This document shows, piece after piece, positions 25,021-33,287 of a stretch of DNA of 64,000 nt. The stretch lies in the NCBI RefSeq assembly GCF_018603905.1, contig NZ_JAHFZZ010000009.1:124001-188000 (forward strand). The letters run 5' to 3'. The translations under genes and the position numbers were made by a program. Positions within the stretch are counted from its first letter, which is position 1. The number at the start of each line of letters is the position of its first letter. The notes beneath the pieces were generated by a model that worked only from the letters and a program-made list of their open reading frames with translations, ran no database searches and was not told the origin of the DNA. The stretch is from Nonomuraea sp. NEAU-A123. GTDB taxonomy: Bacteria > Actinomycetota > Actinomycetes > Streptosporangiales > Streptosporangiaceae.

Positions 25021-26030
25021 CTGTTTCCTCCTGAGGATGCCAGTGCGATGAGCCTGGACGCCTTCAGCTCGGTCTCGAGCCATTCACGCCGGGGATCGCT
25101 GCCCCAGGTTATGCCCGCGCCCGTGCCGAAGCGGATCTCGCCGGCGGAGATCCAGAACGTCCGGATGCCCACGGCCAGCGCCGCCCTGCGACGGTCGGCG
25201 TCGACCCAGCCCACTGCTCCACAGTATGGCCCGCGCGGCTCCGGTTCGAGCTCATTGATGATCCGCGACGCGGACGATTTGGGCGCGCCGGTGACCGAGC
25301 CGGGCGGGAACGTCGCCGCGAACAGCTCCGGCCAGCCCGCCCCCGGCGCCAGCCTGGCCCGTACGGTCGACACGAGGTGGACCAGCCCGGGATGCTCCTC
25401 GACGGCGCAGAGCGACGGCACCTCGACGGAGCCGACGGCGGCGACCCGGCCGAGGTCGTTGCGGACCAGGTCGACGATCATGACGTTCTCGGCGTAGTCC
25501 TTCTCCAGCAGGTCGTCCGCCGTCACCCCGGTGCCCTTGATCGGCCTGGACTCGACCAGGTCCCCGTCACGCGACAGGTACAGCTCGGGCGAGGCCGACA
25601 CCACGCTCAGCCCGGGCACCTGGACGACGGCCGCGTAGGGGGCCGGATTGCCGATGGCCAGGCGGGCGGCCAGGGCCAGCGGGTCGGCGTCGTGGGGCAC
25701 GGGCGCGGTCAGGACGCGGCAGAGGTTCGCCTGGTAGACCTCGCCCTGCTCGATGTAGTCGCGGATGGCCTGGACACCGCGCTCGTAGGCGGCCTGGTCC
25801 AGGGAGCTGTGCCACCGGTCGGGGGCGGGCCCGTGCCAGGGGGTCCTGGGTGTGGGCAGGGGCGCCTGGCGTACGTGGTCGAACCGGGCGCACGTCACCT
25901 TCCCCTCGTAGCCGACCACCACCGCCCACCAGCCGTCGCCGTCGAGGGCGGCGAGGTCGGTCGTCAGGTCGCGCAGGCCGGTGGCGAGGAGGTTGCCTAC
26001 ACGGGCGAAGCCGTCGTACACACCTGCCAT
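25017..26030 (-). CDS. pabB: Aminodeoxychorismate synthase component I
   Basis: 337 residues, the chorismate-binding catalytic domain only. Signatures: QGEVYQANLCR, SPELYLSR, SRPIKGT (the Lys is the PabB hallmark), MIVDLVRNDLGRV, HLVSTVRARL, FPPGSVTGAPK, RGPYCGAVGW and the end GAGITWGSDP. It aminates chorismate using ammonia from a PabA glutaminase encoded elsewhere. Shorter than E. coli PabB because the N-terminal Trp-binding-like half is reduced. The start (ATG 26030, or GTG 26021) overlaps the end of the upstream LysR gene by about 30 bases. Confidence 0.9.
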   Translation of the reverse strand: MAGVYDGFARVGNLLATGLRDLTTDLAALDGDGWWAVVVGYEGKVTCARFDHVRQAPLPTPRTPWHGPAPDRWHSSLDQAAYERGVQAIRDYIEQGEVYQANLCRVLTAPVPHDADPLALAARLAIGNPAPYAAVVQVPGLSVVSASPELYLSRDGDLVESRPIKGTGVTADDLLEKDYAENVMIVDLVRNDLGRVAAVGSVEVPSLCAVEEHPGLVHLVSTVRARLAPGAGWPELFAATFPPGSVTGAPKSSASRIINELEPEPRGPYCGAVGWVDADRRRAALAVGIRTFWISAGEIRFGTGAGITWGSDPRREWLETELKASRLIALASSGGNR

Positions 26031-26905
26031 TCTCCCAGTAAACGGACGAACTCCTGCGCGGCGGCCAAAGGCGCTTCGGGCAGGGCCGCGTAGACCTTCC
26101 GCACGGGGGCCAGCCCCCGCAGGGGCCGTAACACCAGATCCGCCGGTACGGCCCGCGCCGCCAGCTCCGGCACCAGCGTCACCCCGAGCCCGGCGGCGAC
26201 GAACCCGAACTTCCCCGTCCATTCCGCCACCCGCAGCCCGCTGCGCGGCGTGAACCCGGCGGCGGCGCAGGCGGTGACCAGCAGCGTCGGCTGCCCGCGC
26301 GGCGCGGCCTCGATCCACGTCTCGCCGGCCAGGTCGCGCAGGTCCACGTCAGGCTCGGCGGCCAGCCGGTGCGACTGCGGCAGCGCCACCAGCAGCCGGT
26401 CCTCGCGCAGCGGCACGATCCGGCCGCCGTCGGCGGGCAGCCCCGCGGGGTAGTCGCTGATCACCGCGACGTCCAGCGCTCCGGCCCGCAGCCGCTCCAT
26501 CAGCCGGGTCGTCAGCCCCTCGACCAGCCGCAGGCCGACCTCGGGCCGCCGCTCGGCGAACCGTTTGAGCGTCCTGGGCACGAGATCGACGTTGGCCGTG
26601 GCGAACGCGCCGACCCGCAGCGTGCCGCCGCTGCCGCCGTGGATCGCGGCCAGCTCCTCGCTCGCGCGTTCGAGCCGGTCGAGCACGGCGATGGCGTGCC
26701 GGTGCAGCGACACTCCGGCCGGGGTCAGGCGTACGCCCCTGGCCAGCCGCTCGAAGAGCGGCCCTCCGGTGGCCCGCTCAAGGGCGGCGATGCGCCGGGA
26801 GACCGCCGACTGGGTGTATCCGAGCAGCTCGGCGGCCGCGGTGAAGGAGCCGCTCCTGGCCACCTCGTCGAAGAGGCGGAGCGCGCTGGTGTCGAAGGCA
26901 TTCAT
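25997..26905 (-). CDS. LysR-family transcriptional regulator
   Basis: About 302 residues. The N-terminal helix-turn-helix reads LFDEVARSGSFTAAAELLGYTQSAVSRRIAALER; the effector domain follows with GTLRVGAFATANVDLVP, GLRLVEGLTTRL, DVAVISDYP and ends with the typical hydrophobic GLGVTLVPELAA. Starts at ATG 26905, 26914 or 26923 are all possible; no ribosome site distinguishes them. It is divergent from the dehydrogenase-RidA fusion gene (48-66 bases apart), the usual arrangement for a LysR regulator and its target, and overlaps pabB at its 3' end. Confidence 0.92.
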   Translation of the reverse strand: MNAFDTSALRLFDEVARSGSFTAAAELLGYTQSAVSRRIAALERATGGPLFERLARGVRLTPAGVSLHRHAIAVLDRLERASEELAAIHGGSGGTLRVGAFATANVDLVPRTLKRFAERRPEVGLRLVEGLTTRLMERLRAGALDVAVISDYPAGLPADGGRIVPLREDRLLVALPQSHRLAAEPDVDLRDLAGETWIEAAPRGQPTLLVTACAAAGFTPRSGLRVAEWTGKFGFVAAGLGVTLVPELAARAVPADLVLRPLRGLAPVRKVYAALPEAPLAAAQEFVRLLGEWQVCTTASPV

Positions 26906-26971
26906 ATCTGTCATGGCTGGCATGCAATCTAGTCGCTGGCGGAATGTCTCGCATATCGCTTAACTGGGCAT

Positions 26972-28126
26972 GTGATTGCATTTCTAGGACAGGGACGCAT
27001 GGGCGTCCCGATGGCCCGGCGGCTCACCGAGGCCGGGCACAAGGTGACGACATGGCGGCGCGGGACCGGGGTCTCGGTCGCCGAGGCGGTCGCCGGAGCG
27101 GATCTGGTCATCACGATGCTGCGTGACCCGGTCGCCGTGCGCGAGGTGCTGACGGCCGCGCTGCCGGGGCTGCGGCCCGGCGCGACGGTGGTGGAGATGT
27201 CCACGATCGGCCCGGACGCGATCCGGGAGCTGCGCGCGCTGCTGCCCGCCTCCGTCAGGCTCGTGGACGCGCCCGTGCTGGGCAGCGTCGCTCCGGCGGC
27301 CGACGGCACGCTGACCGTGCTGGCGGGCGGCGACCTGTCGGGCCTGGGCGACGTGCTGTCGGTGTTCGGCACCGTACGCGAGTGCGGGCCGCTGGGGGCG
27401 GGCGCGGCGATGAAGGTCGCCGTCATGAGCGCCCTCGTGCCGGCCCAGGTGCTGGTCGCGGAGACGTACGCGTACGGCGAGGCGCACGGGGTGGACCGCG
27501 ACGCGCTGGCCGACGTGCTGTCGGGCACTCCCCTGGGCGTCCTGGCCGAACGGCTGCGGACGCCCGCCCCCGAGACCCGCTACGCGCTCGGGCTGGCGGC
27601 CAAGGACCTGGCGCTGGCGGCCTGGCCGGACGCCGCGCTGGCCACCGCGGCGCGCCGGCGCCTGCAGGAGGCCGAGGCGGCCGGGCTCGGCGACCAGGAC
27701 GTGACGGCGATCGCCGCGTACGTGGGCGGGCGGTCCGCGCACCGGGCCGTGCCGGTCAACCCCGCGACCGTTCCGGCCACGAACGGCTTCTACTCCCATG
27801 CCGTACGGGTCGGCGACATGCTGTACGTCTCCGGGCAGGCGGCCGTCGACTCGCGCGGGGAGGTGGTCGGGGCAGGGGACATGACGGTGCAGGCCGAGCA
27901 CGTGTTCCAGGGCCTGGCGCGGATCCTCGCCGATCAGGGGGCGGGGTTCGAGGATGTGGTGTTCGTCCGGACGTACCTCACGAACATGGACGATCGGGTC
28001 GCGTACGGGCAGGTGCGCCGGAAGTACTTCCCGGGGACGCCGCCCGCGAGCACGACCGTGGAGGTGTCGAAGCTGTTCATGCCCGGGTTGCTACTGGAGG
28101 TGGACGCGATCGTCGCGCTGCCGTAG
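26972..28126 (+). CDS. 6-phosphogluconate-dehydrogenase-like NAD(P) oxidoreductase fused to a RidA domain
   Basis: 384 residues. Residues 1-~260 are a beta-hydroxyacid dehydrogenase: nucleotide motif FLGQGRMGVPMARRL, substrate motif DAPVLGSVAPAADG and the catalytic Lys in GAGAAMKVAVM. Residues ~268-384 are a complete YjgF/RidA domain (ATNGFYSHAVRVGDMLYVSGQ, then VFVRTYLTNMDD and STTVEVSKLFMPGLLLEVDAIV). The Arg needed for imine deamination in archetypal RidA (PARSCVEV) is replaced (PASTTVEV), so the domain may bind a ligand or act as a different Rid subtype. The fusion suggests a substrate whose oxidation yields an enamine/imine or 2-oxo product. GTG 26972; divergent LysR gene is the likely regulator. 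Confidence 0.85.
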   Translation: MIAFLGQGRMGVPMARRLTEAGHKVTTWRRGTGVSVAEAVAGADLVITMLRDPVAVREVLTAALPGLRPGATVVEMSTIGPDAIRELRALLPASVRLVDAPVLGSVAPAADGTLTVLAGGDLSGLGDVLSVFGTVRECGPLGAGAAMKVAVMSALVPAQVLVAETYAYGEAHGVDRDALADVLSGTPLGVLAERLRTPAPETRYALGLAAKDLALAAWPDAALATAARRRLQEAEAAGLGDQDVTAIAAYVGGRSAHRAVPVNPATVPATNGFYSHAVRVGDMLYVSGQAAVDSRGEVVGAGDMTVQAEHVFQGLARILADQGAGFEDVVFVRTYLTNMDDRVAYGQVRRKYFPGTPPASTTVEVSKLFMPGLLLEVDAIVALP

Positions 28127-28207
28127 CGCGGGCCGCCGCCGGAATCGCGCGGGCGCCCGGGTCCGAGACCGCGGGCGCCGTACGTCGGGGCGAAAAATCG
28201 CGAAAAA

Positions 28208-29758
28208 TTAGGCCAGGCGGCCCGTGACGGATTCGGCGGCGGCGACCACGCCACCGTCGGCGACCAGGCGGACGGCGGACTCGATCTCCGGCGCCAGGAA
28301 GCGGTCGGGGCCGGGGCCCGGGACGGTCTCGCGCAGCGCCTGCACCACCGCGCCGGTGGCGGGGGCGGGCTCCAGCGGGGCGCGCAGGTCGAGGGCGCGG
28401 GCGGCGGTGAGCACCTCGACGGCCAGCACCCTGGTCAGGCCGTCGACCGACTTGCGCAGCTTGCGGGCCGCCGACCAGCCCATCGAGACGTGGTCCTCCT
28501 GCATGGCCGAGCTGGGGATCGAGTCCACGCTGGCGGGTACGGCCAGCCGCTTGAGCTCGGAGACGATGGCCGCCTGGGTGTACTGGGCGATCATGTGGCC
28601 GGAGTCGACGCCGGGATCGTCGGCCAGGAACGCCGGCAGGCCGTGGTTGCGCGCCACGTCCAGGAAGCGGTCGGTGCGGCGTTCGGACATCGAGGCCAGG
28701 TCGGCGGCGACGATGGCCAGGAAGTCCAGCACGTAGGCGACGGGGGCGCCGTGGAAGTTGCCGTTCGACTCGACGCGGCCGTCGGAGAGCACGGCGGGGT
28801 TGTCCACGGCACTGGCCAGCTCCCAGGTGGCCACGTTCGCGGCGTGGGTGATCGTGTCGCGGGCGGCTCCGGCCACCTGGGGAGCGCAGCGCAGGGAGTA
28901 GGCGTCCTGGACGCGGGTGCACGCGGCCGGGTCGCGGTGGCTCGCCATGATGCCCGAGTTATCCAGAATTTTCGTCATATTGGCGGCGGAGAGGGCCTGG
29001 CCCGGCTGCGGCCGTAGCGCCTGCAGCTCGGGGGCGAAGACGCGGTCGGTGCCCAGGAGCCCCTCGACGCTCATCGCGGCGCTCACGTCGGCGGTCCTGA
29101 CGAGCCTGGTCAGGTCGTCGATGGCCAGGATGAGCATGCCGAGCATGCCGTCCGTGCCGTTGATGAGCGCGAGTCCCTCCTTCGCGGCGAGCTCGACGGG
29201 CTCGATGCCCGCCTGCTTGAGCGCCTCCTCCGCTGGGGTGACATTTCCGTACTTATCCCGTACTACGCCCTCACCCATCAGCGTGAGCGCCACGTGCGCC
29301 AGCGGCGCCAGGTCGCCCGAGCAGCCGAGGCTGCCGTACTCGTGCACGACCGGCGTGATGCCTTCGCTGATGAGCGCGGCCAGGGTCTTCGCGGTGGTCG
29401 GCCGGATGCCGGTGTGACCCGTGGCGAGTGTGTGCAGCCGCAGCAGCATGAGCGCGCGCACCACCTCGGTCTCGACCTCGGGGCCGTTGCCCGCGGCGTG
29501 GCTGCGCACCAGCGAGCGCTGGAGCTGGGCGCGCAGCGCCGGGTCGATGTGCCGTGTGGCCAGCGCTCCGAACCCGGTCGAGATCCCGTAGGAGGGCACC
29601 GGGCTCTCGGCCAGCTCGTCGACACGCTGACGGGCCGCGGAGATCGCGGCCATGGCGTCGTCGGTGAGCTCCACGGCGGCGCCGTGACGGGCCACTCTGA
29701 TGACGTCGTCGAAGGTGAGGGGCTCAGGACCGACGTTCACGACTCCGTTGTCGCGCAT
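28208..29758 (-). CDS. hutH: Histidine ammonia-lyase
   Basis: 516 residues, normal HAL length. It has the aromatic ammonia-lyase signature EYGSLGCSGDLAPLAHVAL, where Cys-Ser-Gly (instead of the more common Ala-Ser-Gly) would cyclise to the MIO electrophile. Further motifs are SYGISTGFGALA (catalytic Tyr), QRSLVRSHAAGNG, EGLALINGTDGMLG, QDAYSLRCAPQV and ESNGNFHG. It converts histidine to urocanate and ammonia. A tyrosine- or phenylalanine-lyase role is possible but HAL best fits the overall sequence. It starts 16 bases after an ArsR-type regulator on the same strand, apparently an operon, and has no other hut genes beside it. Confidence 0.9.
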   Translation of the reverse strand: MRDNGVVNVGPEPLTFDDVIRVARHGAAVELTDDAMAAISAARQRVDELAESPVPSYGISTGFGALATRHIDPALRAQLQRSLVRSHAAGNGPEVETEVVRALMLLRLHTLATGHTGIRPTTAKTLAALISEGITPVVHEYGSLGCSGDLAPLAHVALTLMGEGVVRDKYGNVTPAEEALKQAGIEPVELAAKEGLALINGTDGMLGMLILAIDDLTRLVRTADVSAAMSVEGLLGTDRVFAPELQALRPQPGQALSAANMTKILDNSGIMASHRDPAACTRVQDAYSLRCAPQVAGAARDTITHAANVATWELASAVDNPAVLSDGRVESNGNFHGAPVAYVLDFLAIVAADLASMSERRTDRFLDVARNHGLPAFLADDPGVDSGHMIAQYTQAAIVSELKRLAVPASVDSIPSSAMQEDHVSMGWSAARKLRKSVDGLTRVLAVEVLTAARALDLRAPLEPAPATGAVVQALRETVPGPGPDRFLAPEIESAVRLVADGGVVAAAESVTGRLA

Positions 29759-29774
29759 GATGTGACTCTCTCGC

Positions 29775-30488
29775 TTAGGTAACCGGCGTATGCGATGTTA
29801 GCTCCTTACCGGAGAACAGCGCGGCCAGCCCCTCCTTGCCTTCCTCGGTCAGCACCACCGCCCGGGGAACCGTCCCCTGCCGGTACCACCCGCGCTCGAA
29901 CAGCACGCCGGTCACCGCCGCGCCGAGAGCCCCGCCGAGGTGGGCCCGGCGCTCGGTCCAGTCGAGGCATTCGGCGGCGAATCGGCGCCTGGCCTTCCGC
30001 ACCCCCGCCACGTCCACCCCGAGCCGGCCCAGCAGCCGCTCGCCCTTGTCCGTGACCTCCTGGTTCACCAGGAATCCGCCCTGGACGAGCTGGTCGAGCA
30101 GCGCCACCCCGGCCCGTCCGGCCAGATGGTCGTAGCAGGTCCGCGCGTCCTCCAGCATTCTGGCCTGGCGCGACTGGCGCAGGGACCGGATGGGCGGCCG
30201 GGCGCTCACCCTGGCCAGCACCTCCAGCACCTCGGCGACCTCGTGCCCGGCCAGGCGGTAGTAGCGGTGGCGGCCCTGCCGTACGACATCGACGAGGTGC
30301 CCGTCGAGCAGGCGGGACAGGTGCGCGCTCGCGGTGGCGGCGCTCACACCGGAGAGCCTGGCCAGCTCCCCCGCGGCCAGCGCGCGACCGCCCAGCAGGG
30401 CGGTGAGGATGGCCGCCCTGGTGGGATCGGCTATGAGCGCCGCGACGGGCGCGATGTCGGAGTCGTGCGCGATGTATTCGGCGGCCAT
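29775..30488 (-). CDS. ArsR-family winged-helix regulator
   Basis: 237 residues. N-terminal wHTH: PVAALIADPTRAAILTALLGGRALAAGELARLSGVSAATASAHLSRLLDGHLV, with RHRYYRLAGHEVAEVLE as the wing and dimer helix. The additional ~130-residue C-terminal part (CYDHLAGRAGVALLDQLVQGG, LDWTERRAHLGGALGAAV) is seen in larger ArsR-type regulators of actinomycetes that also act on organic ligands. No CxC-type metal site is visible. ATG 30488. Lies immediately upstream of hutH, so it may regulate histidine use or simply share the promoter. Confidence 0.9.
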   Translation of the reverse strand: MAAEYIAHDSDIAPVAALIADPTRAAILTALLGGRALAAGELARLSGVSAATASAHLSRLLDGHLVDVVRQGRHRYYRLAGHEVAEVLEVLARVSARPPIRSLRQSRQARMLEDARTCYDHLAGRAGVALLDQLVQGGFLVNQEVTDKGERLLGRLGVDVAGVRKARRRFAAECLDWTERRAHLGGALGAAVTGVLFERGWYRQGTVPRAVVLTEEGKEGLAALFSGKELTSHTPVT

Positions 30489-30535
30489 ACCTGACGCTAA
30501 CCCACGAACATTTCGCCGCCCGTCGAAGCATCCCC

Positions 30536-31009
30536 TCAGAGAGTGCCCGGGCCGCCCGTGTGCCCGATCTTGCTCTTCGTGGTGCCGCGGGCCAGCGCGA
30601 GCCCCAGCACGACCATGCCGAGCCCGAGAACGAAGTGCAGCCAGTTGTCGGCCGTGTTGACCGGCACGAAGTTGGCCGCGCTCGCCCGGTCGATGATCAA
30701 GCCGTAGAGCCACAGCAGCAGGTAGATCACGCCACCGCCGATGAGGAAGTACCGGGCGCCCGACCAGGTGCGCGACAACACGATGCCGGCGATGCCGAAG
30801 ATCAGGTGAACGATGTTGTGCAGGATGGAGACCTGGAAGATGCCCAGCAGCATCGCGCCGGAGTGGTGACCGCTGAACCCCATGGAGCCGTAGGCGGTGG
30901 TGATGCCGGGAATGAATCCCAGCACGCCGGCCAGCAGGAATACCGCTCCCACGATGAGCGCCGCGACTTGCACGGGCGATCGTGCCGTCCCGGTGTGCGG
31001 GGTGTTCAT
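30536..31009 (-). CDS. DUF4383-family membrane protein
   Basis: 157 residues with four hydrophobic segments: VAALIVGAVFLLAGVLGF, NIVHLIFGIAGIVLS, YFLIGGGVIYLLLWLYGLI and FVLGLGMVVLGLALA. The motif HNIVHLIFG and the phrase NTADNWLHFVLGLGM mark it as DUF4383, an integral membrane protein of unknown function common in actinomycetes. ATG 31009 is preceded by GGGAGGG. Confidence 0.88.
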   Translation of the reverse strand: MNTPHTGTARSPVQVAALIVGAVFLLAGVLGFIPGITTAYGSMGFSGHHSGAMLLGIFQVSILHNIVHLIFGIAGIVLSRTWSGARYFLIGGGVIYLLLWLYGLIIDRASAANFVPVNTADNWLHFVLGLGMVVLGLALARGTTKSKIGHTGGPGTL

Positions 31010-31395
31010 GTTCGAAACCCTCCCCCGGTAGATTCTGGTTTTTCTCCGGCTACCCCCGTTGATGTCACGGAATGCTCTCCGTGCGACCAAATCTCATCCA
31101 CGCCGGTACGGCCTGCCTCGGCGCGCGGCGCCGCCTTGTACGTGCTTGCTCGAGGTGCGGTCTCCCTCGGGGTGCGGCACCACCGCGTACCCGCCCTTCG
31201 GGGGCGGCACCGCCGCCTAGGCGCTCCTTGGGGCCGGCACCACCGCCCACTTGCCCGCCGGTCGGCGTAGACCGGGGCCCTCGACACGGCTCCCCGTCCG
31301 CGCCGCACCGCCGCGCTCACCGTTGGGCGCGGAGAGCCGACTCTTACCTGCCGCACGGCCCGCTCGGAGTGAGACTCGCCCGGTTAGGCTCCCGG
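31010..31395. other. Gap with degenerate repeats and candidate leaderless promoter
   Basis: 386 bases between divergent genes. It contains three imperfect 30-base repeats (31166-31256, listed separately). TAGGCT at 31385-31390 lies 5 bases before the GTG of the downstream SDR and could be the -10 of a leaderless transcript. No gene seen. Confidence 0.4.
31166..31256 (+). repeat. Three imperfect ~30-bp direct repeats
   Basis: Units begin near 31166, 31196 and 31226 and share the core C-[TC]-T-[CT]-G-G-G-G-x-x-C-G-G-C-A-C-C-[AG]-C-C-G-C. They lie in the non-coding stretch ahead of the SDR gene. They may be a recombination product or regulator-binding array. Confidence 0.4.
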
Positions 31396-32169
31396 GTGAG
31401 CCTAACCATGGGGGTCCCGTTGGCAGCAGGAGATGGCGTCGCGCTGATCACCGGAGCGTCTCGCGGCCTGGGCGCCGTGATCGCCCGCAGGCTGGGCGCC
31501 GACGGCCGTACCGTGGCCGTGAACTACTACTCCGACCGCGAGAACGCCCAGCAGGTGGCCGCCGACATCCGCGCCGCCGGTGGGTCCGCCGAGGCGTTCG
31601 CGGGCGACGTCACCGACGAGGCCGCGACGGCCGAACTGGTCGCCCAGGTCACCGACCGGCTGGGCCCCGTGGAGGTGCTGGTGCTCAACGCGACCGGCCC
31701 GCAGCCGAAGGTGGCGTTCGAGGATCTCACCTGGCAGACACACCTGGACCAGCTCCACTTCTTCGTCAAGAGCCCCACGCTCCTCCTCCAGGCGGCACTG
31801 CCGGGCATGAAGGCGCGGGGCGGTGGCCGCGTGATCCAGATCGGCTCGGACATCATGGACCGCGCCCTGCCCGGCATGTCCGCCTACATCGCCGCAAAAG
31901 CCGCCCAGTTCGAGCTCACCCGGGCATGGGCCCGCGAGCTGGGACCGTACGGCGTCACGGTGAACCTCGTCGCACCCGGCTTCATCCCCGTCGAACGGCA
32001 CGCCGACATCGGCGCGAAGGAGCTCGCGACCTACCGGGCGCACGTCCCGCTCGGCCGGATGGGCACGCCGGACGACGTGGCGGGCGCGGTGTCCTTCCTG
32101 GCCTCGGACGCGGCGGCGTTCGTCACCGGCGAACGCATCACCGTCAACGGCGGCCACACCATCGGCTGA
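31396..32169 (+). CDS. Short-chain dehydrogenase/reductase (FabG-like)
   Basis: About 257 residues. Classical SDR: cofactor motif ALITGASRGLGAVIARRL, Asn-containing LVLNATGP, catalytic Ser in VIQIGSDIM and YIAAK (Tyr and Lys). C-terminal GMxxPDDVAGAVSFLASDAA and GERITVNGGHTIG complete the family pattern. NADP is likely because a basic/small pattern follows strand 2 (NYYSDRE). GTG 31396 fits a leaderless start 6 bases after a TAGGCT box; ATG 31408 is alternative. Substrate unknown; stands alone. Confidence 0.9.
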   Translation: MSLTMGVPLAAGDGVALITGASRGLGAVIARRLGADGRTVAVNYYSDRENAQQVAADIRAAGGSAEAFAGDVTDEAATAELVAQVTDRLGPVEVLVLNATGPQPKVAFEDLTWQTHLDQLHFFVKSPTLLLQAALPGMKARGGGRVIQIGSDIMDRALPGMSAYIAAKAAQFELTRAWARELGPYGVTVNLVAPGFIPVERHADIGAKELATYRAHVPLGRMGTPDDVAGAVSFLASDAAAFVTGERITVNGGHTIG

Positions 32170-32300
32170 CACACCATCGCCGTCCGCGAACCCCCACCGC
32201 CCGTCGCCGGACTCCCGCGCTCAGACCAGCCCGTCTCGGCCCCACAGAGGCGACCACACTTAGACACCGGCCCAACCATTACTCGGCCACGATCGACCAC

Positions 32301-32837
32301 ATGACGGACAACCCCACGCTCATCAACGCCGAAGCGACCGACAACGCCGCGCTCCCCATCTCCGAAGCGACGGACAACCCCGCACTGCTCGTCGCCGAAG
32401 CGGTCGACCGCTGTCTCACCCTCGCCGAAACCTGGCTCGCCTGGGACGGCACCCCCATCGTCACCGACGGCGCGAACCTGTGGACCCCGGCGAAAGCCGT
32501 ACGCCGCGTCCAGGACCACCTCATCGACCACCTCGCCGAAGTCGAGGCGCTCCTGGCGGGCGCCACCCCGCTGGAGAGCCACTGGCACGGCCGGATGGTG
32601 ACGCTGGACGCCGACTGGGCCCGCTTCACCGAACTGGACCTGGCCGAGGCCCGCTCCCGCTGGACCCGCCTGGGCCAGGCGTACGTGAACCGCTACGCCA
32701 CGGCCCCGGACGCCTGGGACCTGCCCCGCTCCCCCAACTGGACCCTGCGCGAGATCGCCGAACACGTGGCCGGGATCACCTGGTACGCCGAACAGGTGGG
32801 AGCACTCCGGTTTGGGGACTCGGCCAGGATTCGCTAG
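32301..32837 (+). CDS. DinB-like hypothetical protein with repeated acidic N terminus
   Basis: 178 residues. The first ~35 residues contain two to three copies of an EATDN-x-AL-type motif (AEATDNAALPISEATDNPALLVAEAVDR). The rest is helical; DHLIDHLAEVEALL, the LESHWHGR segment and the end LREIAEHVAGITWYAEQVGAL fit the four-helix DinB/YfiT-type fold, often thiol-transferases or metal-binding proteins. No strong ribosome site precedes ATG 32301. Function unknown. It ends 34 bases before a tRNA cluster. Confidence 0.7.
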   Translation: MTDNPTLINAEATDNAALPISEATDNPALLVAEAVDRCLTLAETWLAWDGTPIVTDGANLWTPAKAVRRVQDHLIDHLAEVEALLAGATPLESHWHGRMVTLDADWARFTELDLAEARSRWTRLGQAYVNRYATAPDAWDLPRSPNWTLREIAEHVAGITWYAEQVGALRFGDSARIR

Positions 32838-32871
32838 AGTTCTCTCGTCGCCGCACACCAGCGGAGACGAC

Positions 32872-32943
32872 GCGGAAGTGGCTCAGTGGTAGAGCATCAC
32901 CTTGCCAAGGTGAGGGTCGCGGGTTCGAATCCCGTCTTCCGCT
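32872..32943 (+). tRNA. tRNA-Gly (anticodon GCC)
   Basis: Acceptor GCGGAAG/CTTCCGC, D arm GCTC/GAGC, anticodon stem CACC/GGTG with loop TTGCCAA (anticodon GCC), T arm CGCGGG-TTCGAAT-CCCG, discriminator T. First of a three-tRNA cluster. Confidence 0.96.
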
Positions 32944-32958
32944 CGGAGCTTCCGGCTC

Positions 32959-33029
32959 GGTGGAGTGGCCGAGAGGCGAGGCAGCGGCCTGCAAAGCCGT
33001 CTACACGGGTTCAAATCCCGTCTCCACCT
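32959..33029 (+). tRNA. tRNA-Cys (anticodon GCA)
   Basis: Acceptor GGTGGAG/CTCCACC, anticodon loop CTGCAAA within CGGC/GCCG stem (anticodon GCA), T loop TTCAAAT, discriminator T (U73), the identity base of tRNA-Cys. Second of the cluster, 15 bases after tRNA-Gly. Confidence 0.95.
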
Positions 33030-33033
33030 CCAA

Positions 33034-33105
33034 GGACGATTAGCTCAGCGGGAGAGCGCTTCCCTGACACGGAAGAGGTCACTGGTTCAATCCCAGTATC
33101 GTCCA
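33034..33105 (+). tRNA. tRNA-Val (anticodon GAC)
   Basis: Acceptor GGACGAT/ATCGTCC, D arm GCTC/GAGC, anticodon stem CTTCC/GGAAG with loop CTGACAC (anticodon GAC), T arm ACTGG/CCAGT, discriminator A. It shares most of its body with tRNA-Val(CAC) at 17600. Only 4 bases separate it from tRNA-Cys, so the three are one transcript. Confidence 0.96.
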
Positions 33106-33142
33106 CCACGCTCCACAGCAGATCCGGTCCGACCGGAGACAT

Positions 33143-33190
33143 AGCCCCAGCTCACGGCACACGCCCGGAGTCTGGGGCTTCTTGTTGTGC
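33143..33190 (+). terminator. Terminator of the tRNA cluster
   Basis: AGCCCCAG (33143-33150) pairs with CTGGGGCT (33172-33179), and TCTTGTTGT follows. The loop is long (about 21 bases) and may fold further. It lies 38 bases after tRNA-Val. Confidence 0.7.
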
Positions 33191-33287
33191 TGGGTTGATC
33201 ATGGTTGTCAGCACCGGTGCTGACCCTGGGAGCGCCTGCGAGGCAAACTCTTGACGCCGGGCAGCACAGCGCTGAACATCCTAGGTT

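Noticed and set aside
28146..28178. Bidirectional terminator between convergent genes
   Set aside because: A GGCGCCCG/CGGGCGCC hairpin is present but no clear T-tract follows in either direction, so I did not list it.
33034..33105. tRNA-Val as an integration site with a duplicated 3' end
   Set aside because: No second copy of the tRNA 3' half was found by eye downstream to about 42 kb and no integrase gene is present.
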